Below are positions 1-11,946 of a stretch of 64,000 bases of DNA, one piece after another (the stretch's first letter is position 1; every line of letters starts with the position of its first letter). The stretch is from Bagarius yarrelli. Taxonomy: Eukaryota; Chordata; Actinopteri; Siluriformes; Sisoridae. The notes beneath the pieces were generated by a model that was not told where the DNA came from, searched no databases, and worked only from the letters and a program-made list of their open reading frames with translations. The position numbers and the translations under genes are program-made. Location: positions 264,001 through 328,000 of the forward strand of contig VCAZ01000158.1 of assembly GCA_005784505.1 (NCBI GenBank), read 5' to 3'.

Positions 1-282
1 GGTTTTACTCTCATGAAAAATACAACTTTGTTACCAAAAAGAATAAATAAATAAAAGCGGTTGTGGGCAGCGAGCTCTGTAATGCATCAAAGTGGCTGCT
101 TGTGTTGTCCATTGACGTAGCTCTTTGATTTGAGGCGAATTTTTTTGGGGGGGAAAAAAGCCCCTTTCACTGAAAATGTAATTGCTCTGGATTCACATTG
201 TTCTACCTCCCCTTATAGCCCACCTACAACACATGGGGAGCAACAAGACCCATTTCTGCTGGCATCGACAAGTAAACACTGA

Positions 283-284
<2 letters not shown>
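1..284. other. Unannotated unique sequence
   Basis: No repeat, reading frame or RNA signal that I recognise. A G run followed by an A run (about 146-160) is the only low-complexity stretch. Confidence 0.6.

Positions 285-329
<45 letters not shown>
285..329. repeat. (AC)n dinucleotide microsatellite
   Basis: This is an uninterrupted run of about 22 AC units. It faces a GT tract about 115 bases downstream, so the two tracts are complementary to each other. Confidence 0.97.
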
Positions 330-331
<2 letters not shown>

Positions 332-445
332 GATCTGGCAGAGCAGTGGGTATGACAGAGGTCATTCACTTTCACACACCTCCTGAACCTAAATGCAGCT
401 TGCAAACATACAATGTGTGGAATTCCGGGTCTGGATTTAGACTCC

Positions 446-482
446 TGTGTGTGTGTGTGTGTGTGTGTGTGCTTGTGTGTGT
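446..482. repeat. (GT)n dinucleotide microsatellite
   Basis: GT run with one short interruption near 472-474. It lies opposite in sense to the AC run at 285-329. A predicted frame across both tracts is an alternating TH/CV translation of the repeats and not a gene. Confidence 0.95.
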
Positions 483-1928
483 AATAATTACCATTTGACA
501 GACCAAAGACATGAAACGTTGCATTCATGTGGTTGAGCTGTAATCAGGGCCACCGGCGTTCATTAAGACCATCTCAATCTCTCACAAGCGATAAACCGTC
601 AAGAAAGGTCACGCTGTGGCTCACGTGTCAGGAATCACGGACGGGTTACACGTGCTATATCACAAGTCTATTTTACTTTATTTACACGCAGATTTTGGGT
701 TTTTTTATCCTACATTTTTTTATCCTACATTATCCTTACAATTTTTTATCCTATATGATCAATTAATCAAAATGATTCATTTATTTTAAGATGATTACTT
801 TTCCTGTTTACATGAATTTTAGGCTTTTTTTCCTTTCAAGCTTTTTTTTTTTTAATGAATATTTTTCTTGCAATTATTTTATGTTTAAATGCAATTTATT
901 TATTTCAACATGAAATCTTTACACATCATCATCATTAATATTTTTAAACATTTTATTACATAAGTTAATTTTACAATAAAACTTTCAATGATTTTTTCAT
1001 AACTTTTTTAAACATGATTAATTAGTTTTACACATGATTTTATTTTGGTGTTTCTTTAATTCAATTATTTAGATTTTTTTTATTTCTATTGTAATGCTAA
1101 TCTGTTATTCATAATTAACATAATAAGTTTTTTGTTCTAAATGATTCATTCATTTTTGCATGATTTAAATATTAAAACTTAATTTAATCGATGTTTCACA
1201 TGACTAGATTTTTTTCTTTCGATGTAATTTTTTTCAAATGTCCAAAATTTTATACATTATAATCTCATTTTCTCTGTACCACAAAAAGTATAATAAATTT
1301 GAATTGAATTTTTTTGAAAGCGTTCCTTCAATTGCAGTCATGTCATGTTTCCCTGAAGAAAATCAGAGCGAGAACATTTCAGTCGGTTCTGTTTATTACA
1401 CTCATATCTTATGCCCGAGTCCTGCGCTCTAGCAGGACAAACGACTTTCTCATCATGAAAGTCGCCCAGATAGATCGAGTATCTCTTTATCATCCTCTAA
1501 TGAACCCTGCATCCTTTATGGGCTTGCGTCACTCTATTATCTCGTACATACGACTAGTAATTGTAAGACGATCTTGAACTGGAGTCGCTCCTCTGTCCTC
1601 ATGTGCTTCATGTATTTATCCGAATTACAGTGGTGCCCACTGACGTGAGACTGGAGTAGGTAAGAAAAGAGGAAAAGAGGTTGCCTTGTTGTGGTTTGGC
1701 TGATTGGAGGAATTAAAAGAACGAGCTGTGGAGAAAAGACTGTGTGTTTTTTGTTTCCAGCTGGTACCTGGTATTGTGGCGCTTGAGGGAAGGTGAGCAT
1801 TCGGCACCGCCGCCAGACCATAATTGCGAAACGTTCAGGGTCTTGCCGCAGGCTCTGTTTAGGTGTAGGATAGCGGGCACCGTGCCTGCAACCTGTTTAA
1901 GTTGGCACACTTGCGGACAGCCTGGACA
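483..1928. other. AT-rich gene-free stretch
   Basis: From about 660 to 1320 the sequence is strongly AT-rich with many T and A homopolymers and no reading frame of note. From 1330 to 1928 base composition becomes balanced, but the frames there are short, overlap on both strands and resemble no family I know. A (TG)n tract starts at 1929. Confidence 0.6.
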
Positions 1929-1953
1929 TGTGTGTGTGTGTGTGTGTGTGTGT
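1929..1953. repeat. (TG)n microsatellite
   Basis: About 12 perfect TG units. Confidence 0.93.
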
Positions 1954-2867
1954 TAGGAGTACTATAAAGCTTTGCTTTTCTGGAGATGATTCACACTCAC
2001 TGGTGTTTTCTGTTCTCTCAAGCTAATTACGGTGATTAGCCTCTGCGGCCAACTCATCACGCCACATGACTGAATACGTTGGCATGTCCATTTGTGGTTT
2101 GGGAGAGTGTGTGTCTGTGTGAGTGTGTGTACATCCAGGTGTATTTGATCATTTGGTTCCATTTTCCTATCGAGTCCGCTCCAAACGACCACCTCATGCC
2201 TGTTATTTGGAATCCCGTATGTGATTATCAGGATTTCAGTAAAAAGACAACATAAAAGAAAAAAAGGTTCTAGTAGGAAAAAGAATCTGGTCTGGAGGAG
2301 AGGTCGACTAACCACAAAGATAACTAGCTTGTTGGGAAAGATTATGTTCACCACTTCCAGACCAGTGCCGCCGACCGGTAACACTTACAGCCTTTAAATG
2401 TAACACAAATGTAATGTAATATATTTTATTTTTTTAAATATTTTTGTGATATTGTATTAATATTAAGATAAATATTGATTCTGATCTGCTCCAGATGATG
2501 TATGTGGTACAGTTGTGATAGATTGTGTGTAGTGTAAGGATTTGGAGTCCTAACTGAGTTTCTTGCTTTAATATGTAAAATTTATCCTTACTATGTGAAA
2601 TGTCTTTTTCTCTGTAATGCCACACTGCGTTATATTGTGTTTTTGTGTAGTATGGTTGATGGTTTCTTAATTGCAACGTGATCGTGGTGGTAGATAAGTT
2701 GTGTATTAGTCGGGTAAGTCCCCACTGAAAGTACCAAATGCACCACCCGCCATTGTATGTGCTGGCTTGCTTTAGTTTCATGTTTAGTTGTCCTTGGTTC
2801 TTTGGTTAGAAAATTCAGACTCCACACATGATCTATAAAAAATGCGAGCCCTGATCTTTCAGTCAGC
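1954..2867. other. Unannotated sequence, no supported gene
   Basis: Contains a 140-codon minus-strand frame (1962-2384) with no recognisable domain, signal peptide or codon pattern that would make it a gene. The rest is AT-leaning unique sequence. Confidence 0.5.
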
Positions 2868-3025
2868 AAGACCTTAACCACTGTACTATCACTACACATA
2901 TCGTGGGTTTAATCCACAGCACCACTAAGCTTCCACTGCTCGGCCCCTGAGTAAGGCCCTCAACCCTCAACTGCTCATGTAAATAAATGGCGCTTTATAA
3001 AAGGATGTCTGCCAAATGCTGTATG
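2868..3025 (+). mobile_element. tRNA-headed V-SINE copy
   Basis: The order is a degraded tRNA-like head with the B-box-like 'GTGGGTTTAATCC', the linker 'CCCCTGAGTAAGGCCCTCAA', and the tail domain ending in 'ATGTCTGCCAAATGCTGTA'. This is the standard order of the family in this window. The copy is diverged and its A box is poor. Confidence 0.8.
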
Positions 3026-3462
3026 ATGTGTGTTTGTGTGTGGACGTTTACAGTGGCTGCTGGTGCTTTGAACTGGATGCTGTTGTATGAATATGAGACA
3101 TGACTTTTTTCCTGCTTGCTGAATGTTTTCCGCTCTCGGTGTGCTGAGCCGTGTTGTTCCTGGCCTCTGGTATCTGACGAACCTTCCATCTATTTTTCAG
3201 CAGTTTCTTTCAGTGGTCTGTTTTTTTTGTGCTGCTTTCATGTTTGCCCTGGGGAAGAGTTTAAGAAACCATCTACTGTTCTTCAGCTTCAAACTGGCTT
3301 TCAACATGATGCTGCTGCCATCAGAGGGATGATGGGTAATGCATATGGGTAGTTTGTGTTTTGCAATGCAATATTTATAGTTCTAGGCTTTTATGCATCC
3401 ACATACAAGAACTCGCAGTTGGCTAGTACTGCAGTGATTGACAGGAAAAAGATCATGCTCCT
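3026..3462. other. Unannotated sequence
   Basis: Balanced composition. Two overlapping short plus-strand frames near 3116-3352 resemble nothing I recognise. No repeat seen. Confidence 0.5.
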
Positions 3463-4318
3463 CCAAGCCTAATATAGCCCCACCCTCTCAAAGATCTCCT
3501 CTCATATAGCTACTATTTCCCACAGCTCTTCTTTTATATTGCCTCTCCACCATATATAGCTCCTCCCACCCAGAGATCTTTACCTGTGTAGCCACTCCCA
3601 CCTTATATAACTCCTTACACCTAATCTAACCCCACCCTCCCTAATATAGTCTCAACCTCTCCTCGTATATAGCGACTAATTCCCAAAGCTCTTTTTCTAT
3701 ATCTTCCCACCATATAAAGCCCCTCTCACCTAGAGATTTTCTCCTATGTAGCCCCTCCCACTATATAGACCCTCCCTATCGGAGGTTCCTTCCATATAGC
3801 TACTAACTCCCAGATTTCTTCTTCTATTTAGCCCCTTCCACCCTGATATCTTTTTCTGTGTAGCAAGTCCCACCTTATATAGCTTCTTTCACCCAAAAGA
3901 TCTTTTTTCAGTGTGGTCACTCCTGTGTTATATAGCTCCTACCTCTCCAACAGATCCTCTCATTTAGCCCCTCGTACCCAGAGATCTTTTTCTGTGTAGC
4001 CACTCCCACCTCATTTAGCCACTCCCACCCAAATATCCTCTTATATAGCCCCTTCCTCTCAGACAGCACCTTATATAGCCCCTTCCTCTCAGACAGCACC
4101 TTTATCCCCTCTGACCCAGAGACCCTCTGCCTTGTGGCCATGCCCACAATACATAGCCCCTCCCACACAAATATTCTCTCATATAGCCCCTCCCACTCAG
4201 AGATCATTTCTTGTGTGGCCACTCCCACCTTATATAGCCCCTTTCTCTCAGTCAGCTCCTCTTATATAGCTCCTCCTACCCAGAGATCAACTATATTAAT
4301 CCTTCCACCCTAATGAAG
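3463..4318. repeat. TATATAG-rich minisatellite
   Basis: About 855 bases made of degenerate units combining 'TATATAGCCCCTCCCACC', 'CAGAGATCTTTTTCTGTG' and 'TAGCCACTCCCACCTTAT'. Units are roughly 35-70 bases. One 30-base unit is perfectly duplicated at 4041-4070 and 4071-4100, which suggests recent unit turnover. The array holds well over ten TATATAG motifs with C-rich spacers. A 103-codon minus-strand frame across it reads repeated 'EGLYERIFVWEGL'-like peptide and is a product of the repeat, not a gene. Confidence 0.9.
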
Positions 4319-5524
4319 CCCTATTTTCCAGAATTATTTTAAAGAACTCATGTTGTTTTCAGATCACACCAATTTGTAAACAGAATGCAGACATTATAAT
4401 CGCAGGTCTATTTATATACAATCTAACAACCTCTGTCTCAATTTGTTAGACAAGAACAGACTTAAGACCTTAACATGATCATCTTGTCCGGTGTGACAGG
4501 TAGTGTAATAAACATAAGAAACACACAAATCGAACAAACCAGCTTTGTTAAATACATTCGTCTGTCATGATTACATTTAAGACGAGGCATCTTGGGTAAA
4601 TTTCAGTCAAATTAAAAGTCTTTTTTTTCGAATAGCAGAAAGAAAAAAAAATGTCTGATTGTCTCTTGGGAACCGCAAATAAATTTTTACAGCTGAAAAT
4701 GTAACTGATTTTGATTTGGACTCTTTCAAGCCAAAATCTAAAAGAGCTGACAAGATGCTTTAAAATATTCCCAGGCCCAGAAGCCCTTCAACGTGCAGCT
4801 GTACTGTAGGTTGAATGCTGCGTCAGACTGTACACAAATCAAAACCGGGCTTGTAATTCACATCTGTGTTCACTCGCATGCCAAACACCGGCTTTCATTA
4901 GCCTGACATCAGAACCTGCCGTGTTCCAGCGCTTTCATAGCCTTGATGTATTTCCTAACCTAACATGCAGCTAACCAGGTGTCCGTGGCGTGTTTTTGTT
5001 TGTCGGTTCGAAGCCTTTTGTGGAAACTGGATAAAAAATGGATGAGAAGGAGAAAAAAATTCAATTTGGTAAAACAGTAGAACAGATGGTGGAATTTTAT
5101 TAGATCGAATTAAAATTTTCGTTTCTCCGCCTGGTTATGTTTCCGGTTATGCATTTATGTCCTGGCGGTTCCCGAACAGGGTATAATCTCTGGAGTGCAT
5201 GCTGCTGTCAGTCAAAAAAAACCTAACTCTTCCGCTTGCGGCCACTTTCAGGGAGAAACTATCCTGGAATGAAATGGGAGGAGGCTGAAAGACTTGTTGG
5301 CAAGCAGCACGAGTCAAATCCTGGACGATATTCCTGCTTCATGCTTGAGAATCAATAAGCAGGCCAAACGCTGCACGCGAGACCCCACACGACGCTTCCC
5401 CTGGCTCGCTACTCACTATTCCTAGTGTACTCTGAGTTAGGGGGTTCTATCCGAAATGAGAAAAAGGATCGAGTATGTAAAGGATTACGTTTTGTACATG
5501 TGTCATAGGTGTGTTTCTGTGCAA
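4319..5524. other. Unannotated gene-free stretch
   Basis: AT-leaning sequence with scattered A/T homopolymers to about 5200, then more balanced sequence with a few CpG-containing segments (5220-5420). I recognise no exon or repeat family. Confidence 0.5.
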
Positions 5525-5529
5525 GTGTG

Positions 5530-5567
<38 letters not shown>
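5525..5567. repeat. (TG)n microsatellite
   Basis: About 20 TG units with one TT interruption at the left end. Confidence 0.95.
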
Positions 5568-5568
<1 letters not shown>

Positions 5569-5889
5569 TCTAAGCCTACGATTACTATATATTGCAGTAT
5601 GGGGAAATAGCTGTATAATGACTCATTATCTTCCTGGCTTTTTCTCTTGACCATGCGATACAAGTGCCCCCTGTTTACTCTTTCACTGCTTGTACTCGTA
5701 GTCATTATTCTTAATCTCATAGTCTTGTGTATAAACAGAGGTCAGGGGTCAGGTATCCATAGCGAGACCAAATTAAACCAGCGGTTAAAACGCTCACACA
5801 CGTCACCGCATGATTGATGCATGTGTACATGAGCCCCGAGTGTTCAAGAAAGGAGGATGGTAGCTAAGTTATCATCATTGCTGGAGAAT

Positions 5890-6224
5890 GACTCACCCCA
5901 TGTATGAAAATCTGAGCAGCTCTTTCAGTGACAGACTGTTACATCCTAAGCGATATCGAAGGTCCTTTCTTATAGCAGCAGGGCTATAAGACTGTAGAGC
6001 TTCTCCCAGTGAACCACTTCCTATATTAAACCTATATTAAACACTTACAATATCTTACATTTATGTGCAATAGCAATGGTGTAATTAGCAACCCGATTTT
6101 AAACTGTGCAATATTATTCTGGTGCAATTTTCTATTTATATTGTACTTTCTATTTGCACATCTTTTTTCGATGCTGCTGTAATTTCCTCAATGTGGGACA
6201 AATCTATATCTTATCTTATCATAA
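5890..6224 (+). mobile_element. 3' end of a non-LTR retrotransposon (LINE)
   Basis: Positions 5915-5988 translate in one frame to a peptide containing 'SFSDRLLHPKRYRRSFL' followed by a stop. This resembles the C-terminal end of fish LINE polyproteins, which I recall as having a '..SDRLLHP..ERYRRSFLPAA..' end. The downstream part is AT-rich with several 'TGCAATA' motifs, then 'CTGCTGTAATTTCCTCAATG', 'TGTGGGACAAATCTA' and a short TATCT/TTATC tail, a 3' UTR layout common to such elements. Only the 3' end is present, consistent with 5' truncation during target-primed insertion. The clade is not resolved. Confidence 0.6.
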
Positions 6225-6433
6225 ATACAGAAACCAATAAAAATAAATACAGTATAAAAAGACATGGTCTTGGAGAAACTCTTCCCTTTTATTAATAAGA
6301 ATATTTAAAAAAACCTCGCAGGTCAATGTATTTGCTTCATTTTCAATTTTTGTCATGTAGATAAAGGACAGGAGACACTTTGGAGACAAAGTGAGACAAT
6401 TTTTCTTAACTTACTTTAATTACAAGATAAAAG
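6225..6433. other. Unannotated AT-rich sequence
   Basis: No feature seen beyond short A runs. Confidence 0.5.
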
Positions 6434-6676
6434 TCATTGTTGTAACATCACCGGACAGGCAAATTCGCTTGCCAGCAGTCGTCCAACCTTAAGCTCTCTC
6501 CTGGGGCCAAACCTCTGCATTAACAGCACAAGTTTTTTCAGGGCCGCTTGTGGGGCCGGGTATGGCCAAAGATGTCTTGACATACGTGGCAGCGTGTCCC
6601 ATGTGCGCGCAAAATAAAGAGCCTCATGCGAGCCCCCACGGGCTGCTACAACCGCTGCCCATACTATCAAGGCCAT
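6434..6676 (-). other. Orphan 80-codon open frame in a GC-rich patch
   Basis: On the minus strand an ATG in a favourable context (GACCATGG) opens an 80-residue frame ending in TGA. The peptide has a small hydrophobic, alanine-rich start (ALIVWAAVVAA), then an aromatic and proline-containing middle (SRHLWPYPAPQ) and a basic segment (RFGPRRELKVGRLLASEF). It is locally GC-rich within AT-rich flanks, which fits a coding or conserved noncoding fragment or an old insertion. The frame continues only eight codons upstream of the ATG before a stop. I recognise no family. It could be a retro-fragment, an exon piece, a conserved noncoding element or chance. Confidence 0.25.
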
Positions 6677-8282
6677 GGTCCTATTTGTCGCTGGACTTTG
6701 TCATTTGACGTGTTCACTAACAGAGGATTAACAGCCGTTAAGGAACAGCAAGAAGAGAAATTTATTAGGGGTGTCATGAGAAAAAATTATTGTTTGCTGC
6801 TAGCTTTCATATATTGAGATAAAGCGGGTTACTGAGATAAAGTTCGTACAGTTCGTACAACAAACGCAAAAGACTATTAAAAATCGCACAGTGTAAACCA
6901 AGCTTTAGTCTCAGTCTCAGACGTCACATCCACCAACCGCTGACTGAACATCTGATGCGTACAGTACACTTAGCTGTAAACTTCAAGAGTTTGAGATAAC
7001 TATGGACACTTTAATCTTTTTTATGTAGGCGTGATTGTTCTGGATTTAGGATGCCCTCGTCCTCTTTTTTTCTTGCACCTTATATTTAGTCTGTAAATTA
7101 GCGCAGAAAAATTGCCTCCATCTGCCACTTTTTGCCACTGGTAATTTCACCCACCTCATGTTTCCACAGGCTGATATTTTCCTTTATTGCACTTTCCAGA
7201 AGATTGATGACGGAGGCTGATTTAATGCCTGTATGCAGTAAATGCATCTCTGCATCCTCATAACTTATCCCAGACTGATGGATTTAGGGTTTCAGGACAA
7301 ATGGCTGATTTTATTAAAGTGTATTATTTCCCTGATTAGACCACTGAGGCTTCTGAGGGGAGGCAGGAGTTTGGCGGTCAGCACAGGGAATGGAAAGGAA
7401 CCAAACCGAGTTTTAATCGTATTTAATTGAGTAAACACAGGACACAAGAATATCAGAGGAGGTTTTCTGGATTTTGCTAAAAAGATGGCAAGAAAGATGA
7501 GCCATTAAAGAATAAACAGCTTTTTATTTAAACACTAATGCCGTGTTTATGCTAGGCGCTAATTTAAATATTAGCACTAGTAGATTACATACAAAGTCAA
7601 TGCAAAGTTGTATAAGTTTCAACTTGAATGGAAAGTTTGTATGACGTGTCACTGGGTAGCCAATCAGCGAAAAGATTTTTGACATGTAGGTTGTACCAGA
7701 GCATTATAGTAGCCGTCTGCGGGCACCCAAAAATTGATGTTTTACGAATAATAGAATTGAATCCCACGAATAATCTAGAGCAATTAAAGTGATGTGGTTG
7801 GAACGCAGCATTTGTTGATCAGATGATGATGATGGTGGGTGTTCTTTGGCAGATATTAATTGTAGCTTTTTATCAAAGGACAACCCTCTCAATAAAAGGG
7901 AAGCATCGTGGCTGAAAAGGTTTGCCCCCTACGTCCTAGGATTGGGGTTTAATGTGTTCGTCTCTGATTTCCTATGGGTTCACTAGTTTCCTCCATCAGT
8001 CTAAAAACTCGTGTTGTCTTGTAATTGTGTCCTTGAAGATGATCCCTCATGCACATCCTGGGAATTCATAGAGGAAAAACAATGCTGTGGTGAGAATAAA
8101 ATAAAGCATATTGGTACTTGGTAACATTGATAAAGAACGCGACCCCATAAGATTGCTGTGTATGGTACCACCCAAAAGCCTTTGGACTGTTACTAACTAT
8201 AACCTGTGAGAGGTTCTTTAAGTTATAACTAGCATACATTTTTGTGGTTATGCTAGGGCAATGAAATATTATTGTTTGTCCA
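6677..8282. other. Unannotated gene-free stretch
   Basis: No exon recognised. Segments at about 6840-6910 and 7545-7690 ('AAAGTCAATGCAAAG', 'TAGCCAATCAGCG') have the feel of short nonautonomous DNA elements, but I could not define ends. Confidence 0.4.
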
Positions 8283-8786
8283 AAGTGATTGTCTTCAGAA
8301 ACATTTTTTGTTCTGCTGGTTAAAAGCCTCTCTACCTTTCGATAGCAATCATTAAGTTAATTGGTCTAAATGTATTTATATTTATTTATGTATTCTGTGA
8401 ACGACATAGGGCCAGCATGTTTGTCCAATCAAAATTTTTGGAGTCGACTACAAGAGTCAAAGGGTCTGAAAGATGATGTCATGATTGCAGTATTTCTGTT
8501 GGACAGGTTGGAATATGGTGTGATTGGATTTTTGGAGTTTTGATAGTAATTCGGTTTATGTAGTCGGGTGTGTATTTTTATTTTTGGTATTTCTTTAATG
8601 TTTGTATTTTATATTACTAGCTGTAATATAAAGTTTTCTTACCGGTGATCGACACATTGTAGTAATTTCGTCTCTGCTCGTCTAGTCTGTGAGCGTTTAG
8701 GCATGTGGCTTTGGACGATGATTTGCACTTTCATTGCTATTAGGCTGCAGTTAGCATTTTCCAAGATGTCGTACTGCACCTTTAAG
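8283..8786 (+). mobile_element. Nonautonomous DNA element, copy 1 (TTAAAGGTGCAGTA ends)
   Basis: The first ~190 bases align by eye with 23418-23600: both carry 'AAGTGATTGTCT', 'CTGCTGGTT', a 'TTAAGTTAAT' motif and 'TCTAAATGTATTTATAT' in the same order. The right end, 'GTACTGCACCTTTAAG', is the reverse complement of 'CTTAAAGGTGCAGTAC', matching the left end 'CTTAAAGGTACAATAAG' of the copy at 23407. The family therefore has inverted termini with a TTAAAGG start. The 5' terminus is missing here. No transposase frame is visible. Confidence 0.6.
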
Positions 8787-9949
8787 TCTGGTAGCTCTAG
8801 AAGGTTTTACTGTATCTCAGAGAGTTTTTCCTCTCTTCTGTCACCAATGGCCTGTAATTAGAGATTTGTATTATAAATTATTATTTTTATATTTCTTTAC
8901 AACAAAGCCTACTGTTCAAAGGGATATACAAATAAAATGATAGAACAAAACATGAATGGATGATTAGATGGATGGCTGGATGGATGGATAGACCCGCTGC
9001 GGTAGGGTAATAAGAAAAAGCCTTAGCCTCTCCAGAGCGCAAAGGAATCCTCCAGCTGACACTCACTAGAGAGCAGTATGGAAGTGTTTAGCGTCTTAAA
9101 AAGTATGTAGGATGGTATGCCTGGTAATCTGTGATACAGGTGTTTCGCTCCCATCTAAATTAGCACCATCAGAGCAAGTAAAGCAAAGGAAGATGCTCGG
9201 AATCCTAGTGGATCTGCTGCCTGACTGAGTAAAAGCCTCTGGATCTGGTCCTCATTACAGAGACATTCACATGAGTTCGCATTGATATTTAAAAAGAGAC
9301 CAAACGGTTGAATTAATGTGCCATTTGTGATATTAATTTAAAAAATAGGTTGTATTTGTTTTGTGCTATAATTATCTTAAATTAAGTGGCCGTGTCCTAT
9401 CAGCTCTAACAGCTCCTAATGGCATTCATAATTAGTCTGAACTAGTGATGTTCAGCTGCTTTTTTTTTTTAAGACAAAAAGTTTTTTATATGTTTTTTAT
9501 AAGCTTTTAATATTATCTAATACATTTCTTGGCTATATTTACAGAACATAATCCAGATGTCCTTAAAATAGTTTTGGCAAAATTTATAAAAAAAAAAAAA
9601 AATACTTTAATACTTTAATAAATAATAATAATTATATATATATATAGATATGAAAGTGTTTAGAATAAATATATTAACACTTTTCAGGTAGACAATGACA
9701 ATTGTAAATGTTCCAAATAAATAACTTCAACTATTCAAAAAACTTACAAAATATATTCATCATGTTTTTTTAAAAAACTAAAAACAGCATTTCTGCTCGG
9801 GTGATTGATATAATTCTTTAAACGTTTAAGATCTCTTTTCCACGAGTCATCCATAAAAAATGTTCAGTTAAAGTACTGAATACAATAACATACAACAAGA
9901 CAATAATACAACTCAAATATGAAATATCTTCACAAATTCCACGTTTAAC
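8787..9949. other. Unannotated sequence with short simple repeats
   Basis: Holds a short (GGAT)n run at about 8955-8992, an A13-type homopolymer near 9587-9601 and a short AT run near 9630-9645. The rest is AT-rich with no supported gene. Confidence 0.5.
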
Positions 9950-10113
9950 AAATTTGCCTAGAGATCATAAAAAGTTCACTCTCTTACGTTTGTCCTTGTA
10001 CAATTGGGGTTTAGGGGCCTTACTCAGGGGCCCAGTGTTGGCTACTTGGTGGTGTGGGGAATCGAACGCTGATCTTCTAATTAGAAGTCCACCACACTGC
10101 AATACCACTTCCC
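9950..10113 (-). mobile_element. tRNA-headed V-SINE copy
   Basis: Read on the minus strand: 'GAAGTGGTATTGCAGTGTGG' head, B-box-like 'GCGTTCGATTCC', linker 'CCCCTGAGTAAGGCCCCTAA' and a badly degraded tail domain at 9950-9995. The head and linker are well preserved compared with the tail. Confidence 0.75.
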
Positions 10114-11946
10114 GTTTAGGTATTAATAAATTCTATACGGAATTATGTAACACGCTTGACACTCGACGGTTTCTCACCACTATGTTGCTGATTATATTAT
10201 GCTCATTTCTTTTAAAAGTATGCTTCTTTAAAAGTTAGTACGTATGCTTCTAGTTCTGATCAAGAATATTTTGGCTTATACTGACAAATGTACTGAGTTC
10301 ATGTCTATATGTTCTTTAATTGGCTCTTATACTTAATTATACTCGGCTTCAAAGTTTGCTTGTTAGGCTTTCTAATGTTCGCCTTGTTTCTCTTAACTAA
10401 CCCTGTCTTCTTTTTCTTCTTTCTGAAATTTTTTATTGGTTGACAAACAACAGAATGGTGTATTTCTGCCACCAGCTGGTATGGAGTGTGGATTAAAATG
10501 ACTCAATTTCTTCCCCCTTTTTATATATATATTTTTCAAAATTCTCTTCCACAAATTTGTTATTTTAAGGAACTGAAAAATAAAACGATGAAATTGATTT
10601 CTTTGAGATTTATTTCGGTATAAATCGCAATTAAATTTTTTTCTCCCTTATGTATACCCCGCTTGTCGCTATGGTTTCCCTTATGATATGTTTTGTATTT
10701 TAATTGGTGGTCATGGTTTTGTTTGCCAATTCCCCATATAACCTAGTTTACGAATTGTTACATTATTCTAAGGCGTCCTTCTTAGTTATTCGCGTAAATA
10801 ATATTATGCATTCTCAATTCCCCTTCAAATATTTACTTCCTTATAACATTACATTATGATGTGTCACCATTTTTCTTTTAATCATTAATCAAATTCCCTT
10901 TATAACCCGATCGCTCTTCAAACTATCATCAGCATCGTAGACTGCAACAAAAACTATCATTCCCAACACAGATCGCATATAAATTAAAAATTATTTTCCG
11001 AAGTTTAGCTTCACTCTCAAATGAGAAAAATGTTCTCTGGCGTTATAAACTCCAAACTGTGCTGGTTATTTATGCACTCGCTGCATCGACCACTGAGTCA
11101 TACTCTTCTGAGTAGTTTTTTTTAACTGCGTAGCTAAATCTGAAAGCTGCCGCTGGATTAGCCGCTGATTTCTGTAAGACAAGTTTGTTTTGGAGATCCA
11201 TGCGATCGCACTTCAGGATGACTGCTGTAATTCGTCTCACCTTCAGCGCTAATACAGTACAAGTGTTTAGTGGTGAGATCTTTTTTTGGCAGACCTTTTC
11301 AGAATCTAAACCTGCAGATTAAGTCTGGAAAGGAAGAGCGACACAGCTAAGACCAGGTCAGGAAGCAGGAGTGTGTTGTCAGGAATGGATTAAGAGTGAG
11401 GTGTTTAAGAGAAACAGCACACTAGTGTGTGAGATCAGGAAGATGATGTCGTGTGTTGGGACACATTCTGGGACACAACATTTGGCATCAATCCTTTATT
11501 TTAAGACTTATGCTCATTTAATGGAATGGAAATGGACTTAAGGAACATTTTAAATGGTATAAACAAGTAAATGATTTTCTGGCCGTAAATCTGATCTAAA
11601 ATGAGTCCATGCTGGATTTTATTTTTGGATTAAATTTTTTTTACACAGAATTTAAGTGGTTAAAAACAAAGGTGTGTGGTAACCTGATATATTTACTTCA
11701 GTACATTGATTTTTCCCCATTTATTTCCCTATTTTTTTCCCATTTTCACTTAAGTTCATTTTTAATCGCAGAAATTTACTTTTACTTTTTCTACATTTGA
11801 CGGCGTTCCTCTGTTACTATTAAATGTCATGTTCCATATAACGAGAAGTTGAGTCTCTTAATAGACACTGTTAATTGGGCTTTAATTTCAATTTAAAGAC
11901 ATACAAACCAGGGAAGAACTAAGAGGAAGAAAGACACCAGTTTAAA
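10114..11946. other. AT-rich gene-free stretch
   Basis: Mostly AT-rich unique sequence with scattered short frames of no recognisable content. A more balanced segment lies at 11030-11470. No repeat family identified. Confidence 0.5.

Noticed and set aside
1962..2384. 140-codon minus-strand frame
   Set aside because: No domain, no splice context and no composition shift; length is within chance for this sequence. Not listed as a gene.
3917..4228. 103-codon minus-strand frame with internal peptide repeats
   Set aside because: The repeats follow the DNA minisatellite; no signal of selection on the protein.
4033..4260. Cluster of TATA-like boxes as promoters
   Set aside because: The motifs belong to a tandem repeat with no adjacent gene or initiator; recorded as a finding about the array, not as promoters.
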